Assembly: GCF_037038585.1 (NCBI RefSeq)
Contig: NC_092521.1
Span: forward strand, 149,076,605 to 149,140,604
Source of the DNA: Patagioenas fasciata
Taxonomy: Eukaryota > Chordata > Aves > Columbiformes > Columbidae
DNA length: 64,000 nucleotides
Direction: 5' to 3'
The translations under genes were made by a program, and so were the position numbers. The notes beneath the pieces are model-generated. The model was not told the origin of the DNA, ran no database searches, and worked only from the letters and a program-made list of their open reading frames with translations. Shown here in pieces: positions 1 through 13,644 of this stretch; position 1 is the first letter of the stretch; the number at the start of each line of letters is the position of its first letter.

Positions 1-3000
1 TATTCTCAACAGAACCGGAATTCTACTATTCTGCAGCAAAAAATTTCACCTGAAGTGCTTCCCAGTACCTCTCAGTTCTCTCATAACTTATGACTACATG
101 TTTGGAAGTTTTCCTGTAGTGCGTATTCCCCTGGCTCCTCACTGAAGTGCACTAGGTTAGCATGGGGATGCTCTCTTTTACAGACAATGACACTGTATTT
201 ACATTAAGCCTCCCAGGCAGAAAAATATCATACCTTACAAAGGGTGTAGGAATCACCTCAATTATTATTACACTGTAGTCATATCAGTAGAAAATAATCT
301 TTTCATCTTTTCCTTTGAGAAGTGTTTTATTTTGAAGGGGATAAACAAAATCTTTGCTCTGAAGGAAATATATCCAATATTTTAGATTGAGACACTTAAT
401 TAAATTATACTGAAGAGCAGAAAGGAATCATATCTGGAAGCAATTTCATCTAAAAGGACTTATATTAAATTAGCAAAAGCCTGAATCTTGAGGTCCTTCT
501 TTAGTTTTCAGTGAAAAAAATATTTAAAATTGCAGTGGAGATGAGCCATTTTAAACACAGGTAAACAAATCACAGTCTGAATGGTTCGAGCCAAAAATGA
601 AATAAAACAGGTGAGATCTTCAGCTGGTGGATAACTGCACTGCTTTTAGCTAATGTTTTTTGATTTATACTAAGCAATTTCCTCTCTCTTTTTTTTTTTC
701 TTTGAGGGTTTTTTTGTCCTCTTTCTACTAATCCCCTGCAGATCCAGGAAAAAACATTAATACATGAATTTAATTTTAGTCTACATGAATTTTGCCTCAA
801 AGAAAAGCAAGGATGATTTTGATGTCCACCCCACAGAGAAGGTAGGCACAGTCTGGGATGGAGTTAGAGATTGCAGTGATCAGCAACACATTACCTAACA
901 TTGATTTACATGATAGGATTCACAATCCTATACACAATCAATGAGCAGAGAGAAAAAAGCACCTCAGAATTAAATCCTATTCAAAAAAAAAAAATAAATA
1001 AGTAATCCAACTTAGCTAACAGGAAAACACTGAACTAAGGCACAGGTCCTCAATCCCAACCATCTCTGAGGCATCATTTCGATAAGGTGAGCTTTAGTGA
1101 GACAGCTGAGCCACTTCAGATTTAATTGCCCATGCTCCCATGAATGAGGTCCTACCTCTCCTCCCCTTCCTCTTCTCCTGTCCTTTCTTCCAGCAGTGAA
1201 AATTACACGGTCCCCCAGTGATCAGCTGAGCTGAGTAAAGTACTTGTTTTATTGGTCAGTTAGGTTTCTGTCGAATTCAGTGAAACAAATCAACGTTTTG
1301 ACAAACTCCAGAACTAGTGCAAGCTACAGGTCAGGAGTGTGCACATAGAGCAGGAGAGGGGAGAAGAAGCAGGATGTTCTCTGTTACAGAACCAAAATAT
1401 TAGATTAACCCCGTTTGGCTTCTCTTTTTCTCAAGTTCAAGAAAAAATGTTTCTTTGATCAAGATTCAAAGGCCTGAACTCCCAAATCCACAGAGTGGTG
1501 TGAAAATGGGTGTTTAGCTAGTTCTGTTACACATTTTGACCAGTGACTTTCACTGTGTATTTTATTCAGTGTTTGAACTTCAGACAATTCTAGCATTAGG
1601 CAGCTGCTCACTGAGATCCTGAGGACTGCAATTTTAGACTTCTATTTTTTAATCCTAAAGCAGTATCTAAACAAGACATAGTTTCATAGTCAGTAAAAGA
1701 CACAACTTTATTGCAGTGATATTAGTATCAGATATTGTATTTAATTTAATTGTGTTTCTGAGGTCTTTAGCCAGCCACCACTCTAAGACCACAGTGCCTC
1801 AGTAAACTGGGACGCAGTGTCCCTCCAGGCAGGTTCACTGCAGCCCACCATAAGCAGAGTGGCTTGATTTCAGCTCTGTAAGACTCACGATTGTTCAGAC
1901 AGCACGGCAGTAACAACTCTTTCACATAACCCACACAAGGGCAATAAAAGAGACAGTTCCAAAGTAATGAGCAAGATACAAATATCTAGAGAGAGAATAA
2001 TTACAGCCCCTCTTCAGCTACACTTCTAAGAAGAACAGAGAGAGCTACAGAAAAGGCAGGAATCAAGCTAGGGTGATGATGCAGGAAGCACCAGTACTAA
2101 AGTCTCCTAACAGCCATGATTCATATTGAGTCATTCACTGGCTGAGAATAGAACAGAGCTATCAACAGAGAAATGACAAGACAACCCTGTATGATCATGT
2201 GTTTCTTAAGACATATTTGATTTAGTCTGTTGCTCTGCAAAGGGAAAAATACACTGTCCATAGACATCACCATTAGTCTTGAGATGAACACTTAGCATTT
2301 ACAAAATTCCTAAATAACTTCATCTGATTCCAAGAACTCCCACTGGCCACCTGTCCTGTTGTGAGTATTTGACCTTCTTCTCTTCTAGGGATATATTAAT
2401 AAATCTGGTATTGGTCCTTGTGTATGTATCTTTACACATTATGTGTGGTGGTCAGCTGGTACAGGAATCTCAGAACCTCTACACGTGACATATAAGTAAG
2501 CAAATGTGTAAGACCCTGAATAATATGCTGAAATACCCATTGACAAAAATGCCCTGAGGATCTTTATTTCAGATCAAGGGCCTGACACTTAATAACAATG
2601 CAAGTTAGCCCCAAATGAGGATACTGTCTATTGCCCAGTATTAGTGAGACTTTTTTTATTACTGCATTCCCATAAACTTCCTCATTAAAAACTGGAACAC
2701 AATTTTGAAACAAAATGTGATAGAACTGCAGAGAAACACCCACCTGGATTCTAGGCATGAGCAGCTGCATGAGCCTTCTGCACATACCATATGTTTAGTG
2801 CTTGATTTAGGGCAAAATAACAGGGATTGGAGGTAGACTGAATACCTACAGTGCAGTTAAGATACTGCTTTCCTTCACACTTTCTTACACTTAAATCTCC
2901 CTTTGATTTTCTTGTGATGTAATTTTTTTCTCCCTTGTCCATTGGTAGTTATCAGTGCATATGAACAAAAACATTATCCAGTCCCAGTAGGTCAAACACT

Positions 3001-4598
3001 GACTCCTGTTTCAGACAATTTATAAGTTTAGATATTTTGAGACACGTCGTTTAGTTCCATGTTTTTGTCCTCATCCCTCCCCAACGCCCCACTTCCAAAC
3101 AAGACAACTTTATAAAAAACGTAGAAGAATTTGTTAATGAAATCAAGTGCAGCATACTTAAACTTCAAGCCATGCTTAACTTTACATGTTGGGAATAGTC
3201 TGAAGCCAGTTTTCATAGTGCTGCAGCTCTACTATCTGGTTCCAGAATTCAAGCTCAGGTTCACTCAAGAGTTTACAAGCCACATGTCAAAGCTGGCTGA
3301 AAATTCCCATGAATGCAGATCAAAAGCTTCAAGGACCTGAAAATACATTAAAAAAAAAAAAAACAAAAAAAAAAAACACCAACTCTATGGATCCAATGGA
3401 ATTTTAGTTTGCATATGGAAACTTGTTTAAAGCCCAAGTGCATTCAGAAATGCTGGAGTACGTGAACAGAAGCCATTAATTTTCCTGTTAGCTTTGGACT
3501 CTCTCTCACACACCAAATATCAACATGCTTTTTTCTTCTACCAGCCAGGATTGTAGCTTGTTAGCAACATCCTGAGCCCAACAGATTCTCAAGGACGATA
3601 GCTGAAACTGCTTCATTTCTTACTCTGCTTGCAAACCAACAGCATACTGTGAACACCTCCAGAAACAAAATAGTAATAATTGTGTTATTGGTACTCATCA
3701 TCCAGCTACAAAACATTTAAAACCTAGTATCTAAGGTATCTGCAGCACCTATTAATAGTTTTGCAAACCCATAAAACATCCATAAAATGCACAAAATTTT
3801 AAATTGTTTCCATTCTTGCTTAGTTGCCTAGTACTAACCCAAAGCAATTAAATTCAATACAATGAAGACAGACTAGACAGAGTAAGTAGTGTTTAGTAAC
3901 CATGTCTTTTCAAGATGTTGACAAGCTACAGCTGTGGTTTTGGAGGAGAAATGTCTTGAAGATTTGAAAAATAAAGCTTTTTGGTACACAATAAAGAGAC
4001 TAAAATCATGTATAGGGGTGTCTAGAGATACAGTATTTTGAAAAGTTTTACAATGTAAATGTCAGAAACCTTTCTTACCAGGAGATCTATCAGAAATATG
4101 TAGGGGTGGGTGGGTGTGTTCAGAGATAAGTGTTACATTCTAGCCATGTGTGTAATTTCCTGTGTATGTGAGAGTGATTCCAGTCCATAATATCTGTGCT
4201 TGAAATCTCTTTAGTAATGAGATTTCTTGCTCTTTGTGGCATGATCTTTGGAAATCTCAGAACAAAAATTTTCAAAGATTTTCACCATTTTGAAGAGAAG
4301 AAATACTGCAGTACCAGCTGGATTTGCTTGACTGTAGGAACATATAAAATAAAATTTGGAAAATAATTGTATTTTCCAGATCCTTTTGAACTAAATCCAG
4401 AAGTGTTAATAGGTGATTTTGTATCTGGAGATATGAATGTCCTATGACAAACCAGAACTTTCCAACCAAAAGTATTGTTTTCATTGTGATCACCCCACAC
4501 CAGCAGTATCTACTTAAATGTTTTCATTCATTCATAAAGAAAATTTAACTATCTAGTGGTTTGACTACAAAAAATACAAAATTCAGAAAAATTTCCTT
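1..4598. other. No gene seen; AT-rich intergenic DNA
   Basis: Open frames are at most 76 codons and none resembles a known family. Apart from A-tracts near 990 and 3350 I see no repeat family. A pyrimidine-rich run at about 1151-1192 resembles a splice acceptor tract but no frame follows it. Confidence 0.6.
3350..3376 (+). repeat. A-rich tract
   Basis: Two A-runs split by a single C. Confidence 0.85.
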
Positions 4599-4935
4599 GT
4601 CATAGTTGAGACGGACAAACAACATAAACCAAGTTCTTCTAGAATAAAAGTAGTAGATGCCATTTATTGCCACAAGTGCATTTTTATACGGTTTTATCAA
4701 TTCATGTGTCTCTTCACTATCAGTTACAAGTTACAGCAGTAATACCTCATTGGCTATCTTTGCTATCATCAATGTTACTCTTTTACTCCCTTCTCTCTCA
4801 CAGGTACATCCCTAACATCTCCGGATACTCCATTACTCCCATCTTTCTCACAGGTAGGCCCCAACATCTTCAAGGCTAATTCCTGTTTACATGCCCTCCG
4901 TCAGGGAATCCACGGACCCACCGTAGTCCCCCACA
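4599..4935 (-). mobile_element. Solo LTR of an endogenous retrovirus
   Basis: Read on the minus strand, the 337-base unit starts TGTGGGGGACTACGG and ends near GACA. In order it shows a CCAAT box (4749-4753), TATAAAA (4682-4688), AATAAA (4663-4668) and a U5-like tail with GTTTGTCCGTCTC, the expected layout of an avian retroviral LTR. A roughly 50-base unit is duplicated in its U3 part (4783-4832 and 4833-4882). No viral coding region is seen on either side, so it is a solo LTR left by recombination. No clear target-site duplication is visible; the exact ends are therefore approximate and the retrovirus class is not assigned. Confidence 0.75.
4783..4882 (-). repeat. Tandem 50-base duplication in the LTR U3
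   Basis: Two adjacent copies share ttactccc, a tctctca-type run, caggta and aacatct in the same order, with several mismatches and one small gap. Duplicated U3 blocks often carry enhancer sites; that role is inferred here. Confidence 0.65.
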
Positions 4936-7194
4936 TGTACTGTTGGGGGAAAAATCAAATTGGATACCTTGTATCCACATTGTTCTATCATTGCATCTTA
5001 TTTGATCAGATGATGGTTTAAATCAAAAGGACCCAGACAGGTTCCCTCATGCTTCACATTTTTCTAGAGGCAGTATGTTAGATCTGGATCATAAAAACTT
5101 TCATCTTGACAGCACAACTCAGTCTGCATGTCGAAGAGTGATACTTTCCAACAGTCTTTTGAAGCCACATCCCTCTCTCAAAGAAAATGTTAATTGTCTT
5201 AGCTTGTACAGCTCAGTAGTACCAAATGGACTCATTATCTTTTGTTACCCAATCATTATCTCGTCAGTTCCTTACACTTGGTTGCACTTTGCTATGACCA
5301 CAAAGAACACAAGCTTCCATCTCTCATCTCTGTTTTCCGTCCCCACAACATCCTATACACCCTCTCTCTGGATGCCTGCACAAGTATTTAATGTCATGAA
5401 GAATGCATTTCTCATTACCACATTAGAATCAACAAGTTGACAAGCAGCTGCAGGTGATGACTGCTACTGAGCTGAAATGTTTCACAGCTTGGCTCTTGGC
5501 ACTGCTTATGTTGCATGGGCTTTCAGCAACTGGTAGTGGCTGATTGCCATGCTCAGAAGGCTCAGTTTGTTCTTTCACATGTATTTGGGACTCCAGCCAT
5601 GATTTTGAAAGGTAAAATCCTCACAAGAGTTAGGCAACCATTTCCATATGTGAGGGCCTAAGCAAATGATTTAAAATCTGATACTGTTGACTACTAGATA
5701 TGTATATATCCATCTTAGTTCTGTTTCAAATCCTGGCTAGCTTCATGGCTTACAGAATTGCTATGCAGTCTTCCAGCCATGACATTAGACACTGGAGGCT
5801 GCGTCATGTGCAAGACAGAGACCATGCCATCCTGGACAGAAAAGTTACACATATGGGCCACTGGTCTTTCTTTGGCAGGAGTGGACTGGGGAAGTACATA
5901 AGACCTGAGAGCCAGAGACATGAATGGCATGTGTCTGTCCCCAAACTGTCATCCTAAAAACCACATTCAGCTCACAAAATAGACCCCCAGCCACCTGCTT
6001 GAACTTTGTACAGATCAGCAACCTGCAGAGTTCAGCAGCTAAATAATTGTCTAAACCTGGTTTGATTCAGAGGACAGTCATCTCCCTATTTAAGTCCCTT
6101 TGATAAGTGATCTAGAAGGTATTTTCAAAGCACATCACAAAACTGCAATAGTGTCCTCTACTTTCCTGTAAAATGCCATAGAGGACACACCACCTGTTGC
6201 TTTCATATAAACTCTTAATTGCTCCTGTGCTCATCTCAGCAGTGGGAAGTAAGGGTTCAATATGCTTTCTGCCTAAAGAGATAAGAACCTACATTTCATA
6301 CTGTCCAGGCAAATACCACTTTCAAGGAGAGCACCCAAACTGCCAATTCTAAACATTTATGAATGGGAATGCAAATCCTACCAAGTATGTGCACTGAACT
6401 GAAAATGAAAATTCACAGGATAAGAGAATGAGGAAGTAATGGCAGGTGAGTCTTTGACTTAACAACGCAGTGTTTATGTCACTTAGTCAGGACCGACATA
6501 TCTGTATTTTTGGTCACAGCTTCTAGTGCTATTATAGTTTAGCAACCAACTGTTTAATGTAAAATGCAGAAACCACTCAGAAGAGAGACAGGAGTCCAGG
6601 ACAATCTTGGCAGTGAGCCTCAGGACTGAATCATGCTTCTGCTCATGCACACCACACCATCTTTCTCTAAGCCAGTAGTGATGTCTCTGTAAGTAAACTA
6701 GATGTGTTCATGACCATTGCCTGGCCCTGAGGTCAGGTGGCATGGAACAACTCATATTCATGCTGCCAAATTTTCTTAACTTCCAAAACAAGGTGGCCAC
6801 ATGCAAACTGCCAGCTGGGAAAGGTCCCTGGCCTGCAATAGCTCCCAAACCAAGTAGCAGAACTGTCTGGAAAAATAGGAAGCCAAAGCCACACAGTTGC
6901 CCATTTAGAGAATTTAACAGTAAACACTGATTTTCCAACACCTGGAAGCATTTCCCAGAGCTGTTTAATTCACTCATACAGAACATGCAGCTTGATTCCT
7001 TTTTGCCAGCAGCATAGTTTCCATACAAGAGTCTGCCCCTACATCTCTTTAGCCCATAGCCTGGCCATCACAGACCTGCCCATAGGGAGCAGGGCCAGAA
7101 CCCCCTGGATGCAGGAGGGGACAAACCTGGGCTCTCCAGTCGCAGGTGCCCTCATCCCAAGGCTGTTAGGCAAAGTTAATGTGCCTTCTTCAGG
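4936..7194. other. No gene seen
   Basis: A 121-codon frame at 5075-5440 (plus) and frames at 5700-5957 (plus) and 6708-7028 (minus) are open but have no family resemblance or splice context that I trust. No second LTR or viral interior lies next to the solo LTR. Confidence 0.55.
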
Positions 7195-7295
7195 CCTAGT
7201 TTTAACAGGATGGTATGGTCTGAATTGTGCAGGGCACTTGACCAGATGACCTCAGAAGTCCTTCCAATCTGGATTACTCTGTGATGCTATGACAC
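7195..7295 (+). mobile_element. CR1 3' fragment
   Basis: The run cttgaccagatgacctcaga, then gtccttccaatctgg and ctctgtgatgctatgac, is a diverged CR1 3' end, in plus orientation. Its left limit is unclear; the GC-richer DNA from about 7060 may belong to it. Confidence 0.75.
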
Positions 7296-7774
7296 AGCTA
7301 CATTTTCTCAGACTTACAAACCTGTAAGTGAGTGTTACATGTGCTTAGAGATTATCTGGTGGATTCCAGTCCTCTATCAGCCTCTCCAAACAAAGATACT
7401 GCATCCCCCCCAAGAAATGCCGCTTCACGAGAGCATTTAGTGAATGATCTGATTCCTGGAAAGAGGCAGCTAGACATAACCTGTGTCATGAGGCAAATAC
7501 AGATGCACAGGTCTGGGGCCAAATAAGGACAGCTACTGCAGGTCTATGCTCCCATGGGCTTGGATGGTCACTGCTCAGATTTTTCTGAGGGTACTTTATA
7601 CAAAACTGAATTACATTTAATGTCCTGTATTGAACCCTGGTTTTGTATCTAAATGTTAGATCAAAATTACTGGAACTCTTCTGTAAAATCAGGTTTTGCT
7701 AAGCCTTGTGAAGAGAAGGCTAAAGGAGAAATCTAGTTGCAGTTACATACAATGGGAGTGTTACAGAGAAGACA

Positions 7775-8062
7775 CTTAGACTTCCACTTTGGTGCACAGC
7801 CAAAGAACAAGAGGCAATGGTTACAAGCTAAAACAAGGGAAATTCTTACTATACATGGGAAAATATTCTTTACCATGTGAGTGGCTAAGCTGCTGGAACC
7901 AGATGCTCAGAGAGACTGTGGAGCTTCCAAACCTCCCCTGGACTGGGCCCTGAGCATCCTGGTCTAGATCTAAAGTTAGCCCTGCTCTGAGAGATGATAG
8001 AACTTCATGACCTCAAGAGCATTATTCCAACCAAAATCTTTCTGTTATTCTATGATATTGTC
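7775..8062 (+). mobile_element. CR1 3' fragment, CR1-F/Y-like type
   Basis: The stretch reads through typical CR1 3' UTR words in order: gctgctggaacc, agagagactgtggagcttcc, ctggactgggccctgagcat, tagccctgctctgag, and a degenerate terminal repeat ttattctatgata. It is in plus orientation, 5'-truncated and old. Confidence 0.85.
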
Positions 8063-11000
8063 TATACAGGCAACAAAAAGAGTCAATAGCACTTGGTTCC
8101 ATTCGGACAATATGAGTGTCTTGCAGAAATCCATTTCTCCATCACCATCCATCTTCTGCATTTTTATAGCTGAACCCATGAAGAAAAACCTGCACAGTTA
8201 CATTTATTCTTCTCAGCTCAAGCTATCATGTAATAAATAGTTGCTTAATAGTAATTTTTCTAGTAGGATCTGCAATCAAGTAAATTACCATTCCTAGGAA
8301 AACTGTACAATAAAGTCCAAGTTATAATGATGTAAGCATTATCAGAGCAACACCTCAGTTAATTAAATAAATTGTAATAACTTAACATTAAATTGGAAGT
8401 CAGTTTCATGTTCAAGAATATGAACAAGAAATCTGTAGACTGGTTAGTGTTTCAAATGCCTGGCTTAGCCACCTATGAACTTGATTCTCATGTCAGCTCA
8501 GCCTTCTTTAGCTTGCACAAATTTTTTTTTTGTAATCTAACTTTTGTCTTAGCAATTTTTTTCTGGTTTGATCACATCTGTTACTCATTTTTCTCCTATT
8601 TGCTGAAATATTTGTGTTGTCCCTTTGTTTTCTAGATCAATTGTTTAACATTTTGATTTATTTCTACCTTTCTGCTTTTTATTCTATATGCATTTCATTT
8701 GTCTTCATTTGCACTTATCTACTACAAGTAGGAAAGTATAAAAAAGTAAATAGTCCTTCTATTTAGTTGGACAGAACTTTTGTCATTTTCTTGAGAAAGC
8801 AAAATTTCAAGCATTACTTTTACAAGAATAATAAATTTCTTATTGACAGAAGACAGCTCAATACTTTTACATGTTAGACACATTAGAACAATGTAGGAAT
8901 TGTTTCCATAGGCTTCAGTGTTTTGAGAAATGGAAGATATTAGTTGTGTATCTAGGTGATATTTCATTTTGAAGTGTGACAGAGGAACTAAAATCATGCA
9001 TTGTTTATGAGAGAGGGGACATATAAGACATTTTACTTTCAGACTCATTTAAAATGAAGCCAGGTTTTGCCATATTTGCCCTTACCAAAGCTTTGATATT
9101 AATCTTCAATACTCTGCTTATCGCAGATATTTTCTACTGCACTGATTACAAGATTGTATATGGCCATTAATTTGTGTGGACTTCACCACACATGCTTTGA
9201 CAGTACACCACAATTAAATGTTCATTGGTTCATTAAACCATCACAGCCAACAGTCTCTGCTGAGCTTAATGAAGCTAATGTGAACATCTTGAGCAATGTC
9301 ACAGTAAAGTGAATATTCTACATAAAAATGTTCATATCTGATTACCACTCTTTTGAAGTCAATTATTATGTTGCAGACTACTGGCTAAGGCTTTTTTTAG
9401 TGCACACTTCTTTGGAAACTGCTGTCATGCATTTGTTTTGCAGATCCCATGAGAAAACAGTGTTATTGATTCTAAGGTTAATAGCCCACAGGTATAAACA
9501 ACCACAGCTTTGCATTTTGCTTCCCAAATGTTTAAATGCCAATTTTATACATATGGCTATATTTCTGAAGAAATCTCTTTAAGGAAATATCTTTTCCACT
9601 ACATTATTCTTAAAAAGACTGTACACCACTCTGGACAATCAACCTTCATATTTTAGCTTCATGTTCAGCCTTACCTAAAATATGACAAATATTCCCACTA
9701 CCTAGCTGGATTAAAAATATAAGTCATAGTTCATGCAATATAGCACAGAAGTATGCAACAGGATGGGAACTCAGAATGGACAGAGAACATGGAAAGCATA
9801 GAGTGAGACTCCTGCCTTCAAACATACATGCGTTCAATGCAAATATCTGACATTCACTTGTGAACCTGGAGGTCAGACGGCTTTACATGTCAATAGGCAA
9901 CTACACATAGATGGAAATCCATCACACCAAAAGATCTAAGACCCTAAGAAATCTAAAACAGATCACCTAAATCACGTGCCAGAAATTGTCATTACTCTCC
10001 ATTGACCACTAGCACAAATAAACATCTCTACTAAAGATGTCTAAACTTAGGCAAGAGCAATTTGATTCCGAACATCCAAACACATTGCAATTCACGTTTA
10101 CCACTTCAGTTTCCCTCTGTCACTTTAAATGAATTTCACACTCCCCTATTTATTGGCAAAACTTGGGCAGCAGGAAAGTGACTGAATTAATCAGTGATCT
10201 TTTCTAATATCTCATGTCCATGGCTTTAGAAGCAGAAAACAAAGTGAAAGGAAGGGTTCTGCCTTCAGTAAAGGAAGGTGAACTATAAATTAAAAACTGC
10301 TGGCTCTTTAAAAATTCTAGGCGCACAAAATGAAGATATAAACTACTTCCATTTACAAATTTCCTCAGGCAGCAGGGAAATGAAGCCTGATGTGATTTTT
10401 GATAATATATAGCCATGTCTTCTCAATCTGCAGTCAGACCGTTGATTTTCTTTTTGGTTAAACTTTTTACAAGTTAAGAAGAATAGTTGCTGCATTTTCA
10501 CTTCTTAATGTTTCAATCACTGCAACTGCTCTAACTTATGTCTGTTGTATAATACTGGACACTGTAAAAACATGTACCTGTGGTAGATAGATGTTATTCA
10601 AAATAATGTTACACAGATACATCACTTTAGGTGTGATTAAGGCTCTGTTTGTGTGAAATACCACTACTGCCTACATTGGCAACTATATTTAGGATAATTT
10701 CACACAGAATTGTCATAAAATTACATGCAAACATGTACTTAGATGTCTAAATATCAAATGGTTTATGACTTTAGATACACGTTATAGAGATATGAACCAA
10801 ACGGCTGCTCCAAAGCACACAGCAGTTGATACAAATCACTCACAAGTCAGCTCCAATACACTCACTAAGCAACACACATCCAGTCCACTTCAACCCCTAG
10901 AAATAATATGAGAAAAATTCTTGAATACTTTAAAATGAAAGAAAGGAACACAAATATGAGGTAAATATTATTCTCATTAATTAAGAGATATGCACTGAAT

Positions 11001-12316
11001 TAATTCCACAATTGATATGCATTCTCTGCAAATTTTCCATCTTAATGATGGTGACTCTCCAGAGTGGTGCCTGACTCAATATAAACAAACAGAATTATGA
11101 TCAAAAACAGATGCTTTTTTTTTAGCAAGTACAAATCAGAAATCTTTGGGGTAAAAATAAATAAATAAATGAATAAACAAACAACAAGGTAAAAATTTGT
11201 TATGTTGTGGCTTAGATAATAAGTCTATGAAACATATCCTAGATAACATGCTTTCCACAGCACCAGCCATACCTGTTTTGGAACAAAATATGAATTTCAG
11301 ATTAAAATTGAAGTTTCTTTAGAGTTCCTTGTATATGACACCAACATGCTGTTTAATAATGCAACATTATTTGATAAAAATCAGCAGTTATCCACTGCAA
11401 ATTCCATTGTATTCATTTTTTTTAAGTATGTGGAAAATGATACTTGGGCTTTTTTGTATTTAGAGCCAGGGTTGACTGTACATATTTATTGGAATAGAGA
11501 GAGAAGTATGAAGCAACAGATTATGAGAAATCAGAAACACAGTGCTTGGCATTTTATGATGGGAATCTGGATCACATAATTTACCATTACTATTTTTGCA
11601 CTGTAAAACTCACAAGCCTTTTAACTCAAGGGTGTGAAAAAGCCTGTTACCACACTGGGTTAATGGTCCCTGCTCAGAGGCACCCTTTTGACTACTGACA
11701 GTCCATCCTCCCGTACTCTACTGCCTCTAATCATTAGAAGAAAATAAATTACCCAAATGTGCAAAGATGATATCAAGAAAGCACAAAGTCAAGAAGCAGG
11801 CAGGCCATTCACTCTGAAGTAAGGCTAAAATCTAACAGGACATACTGCCCCACAAATTTTACTGTATGTCAGATATTTATGTCCCCACAGGAAAATCTAA
11901 GCCACAGAGATACCTGTATTGCCTTATCTGTCGTTAGCACATAGGTAAGATGTGGAAATCTGCTTGCTCTCATTGCAGTCTCTCAGGATTAGTGATCTCT
12001 ACAGAGAATCTCAATATACAAAGACTCCTGTGCAACACTTGTAGGCAAGGAAAACGAGCACAGTCCTTTTATTTTTGAAAAATTTGAAGAATCGGACTGG
12101 TGCCAGCTTTATTGAGTGAGGACCCTTCATCTAAAATATTCATTTTTCAGTTTGGATTTTTAGGAAAAAAATATAGTAAGCAAAATAATTTGCATTCCAA
12201 CCTACTTCAAAAACACTGCATACAGAAGATAAAGCTCTTCTGAAATGCTGATAGCTCAAGCCAGCTTTCCAAGACAATACTCTATTCCAAAACCTGGTAT
12301 AATTAACCAAGAGAGT

Positions 12317-12336
12317 AAAAAAAAAAAAAAAAAAAA
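12317..12336 (+). repeat. A20 homopolymer
   Basis: A run of 20 A with no recognisable element beside it. Confidence 0.9.
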
Positions 12337-13620
12337 TATGTTTGGCAACAATGCAATCCCTTCCTCACAGTCTACCTGGTCCCAACCCACTGGACTGGAA
12401 TGGCAGGAAAAACCTTTGCTTACAGATATGACACACACACACCAACTCACCAGGGAAGGCATGTGTGGCTTAAAGCAGCATTTTACTCCTCTGATCCCAG
12501 GCCATCTGTGTAGCAGATGTCCTCTGGTGTAAACTGGATGATATTGAATGTTTGCTGCAGGGCTCTTCACACATTTCTTTGACTTGTCAGCAAACTTGTT
12601 TTAACATGAGAGATTTGTCCCCTATCTAGCTCTGTTTCTCTCTTTTTCTTACAGAGGTATATATTCACACAAATATCACACCTAACAGGCAGCAGAGAGC
12701 ATTACAGGACACATGGAAAAGAGACATCTGAATTCCTAATGTATCGTGTTATATTGCTGCCCATCGCCCTTCTGTCTAATTTCTATCTCTCACTCTGTAC
12801 CTACATGTAGATGATCTTGTGCAGTATTCAACACTTTTCCTGTTTCCATTGTCAAAATACTGTTAAGAGTATCCTTCTACGTTGCTTTTTTGTGGGGTGG
12901 GGCTTTTTGTTTCTTGGGGTTTGTTTTTCACTTGCCATATTTTCTTTCATCTCTTATTTGGGTGGATTTGGCATAAAAAGGGCTGTAAATGCTGAGAGGT
13001 TGAGAGCATCATTCTCACCATGTTAGAGAGAGGAATATTATGCAGCCACATCTAGAGAACAGTAGGACACTTGATTCATCTATTGAGTTCTAAAATTTGG
13101 TTTCATAGCTATTTTTTTACAACAGAGAAAACTTTATCCCAGGTAGTGACAAATCTTGTCCTTATTTCTTGGTCTGCTATGACAGTTAAAAAAATCAAGC
13201 TGGAAAAAACCCTTTAAAATAACTGAGGTTTGCTGCACCAATAGCCCTGAAGAGTGAACCAGGTCACTAAACAGTCACCAGGAGTCCAGCAGTCACTATG
13301 GGAACTGGAGTACGTGGTAGCCTGAGCCATATTGTGTACCAGCAGGAAGAGCATTATACAGTAATCCCAATTGGAGCTGACAAATGGCTCACTGTGACAA
13401 ATGTGCTCATTCACTCTTTCCAGTGGATAGCTCTTTGCTCGAAAAGAAGGGCTGTTTCTTGAGAAGCTGAGGTGAGAAAAGGCAATTTTAAACTCTGACA
13501 TTTCCCAGTTACCCCAGCTTAGCAAGGAGACCTGCAAGATGCTGTTTGCTTTGATGAACAGGAGCTTCAGAGGAAGAGAAGCAAGGTCCCAGGTAGTTTT
13601 CCAGTGCCTTCTCTCTACAT

Positions 13621-13644
13621 TTTAGTTTAGTTTAGTTTAGTTTA
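13621..13644 (+). repeat. (TTTAG)n microsatellite
   Basis: Four perfect TTTAG units and a partial fifth. This is not the vertebrate telomere unit TTAGGG. Confidence 0.9.

Noticed and set aside
5075..5440. 121-codon plus-strand frame near the solo LTR
   Set aside because: No resemblance to retroviral or host proteins, and the LTR has no interior region beside it.
13621..13644. Interstitial telomere repeat
   Set aside because: The unit is TTTAG, not TTAGGG.
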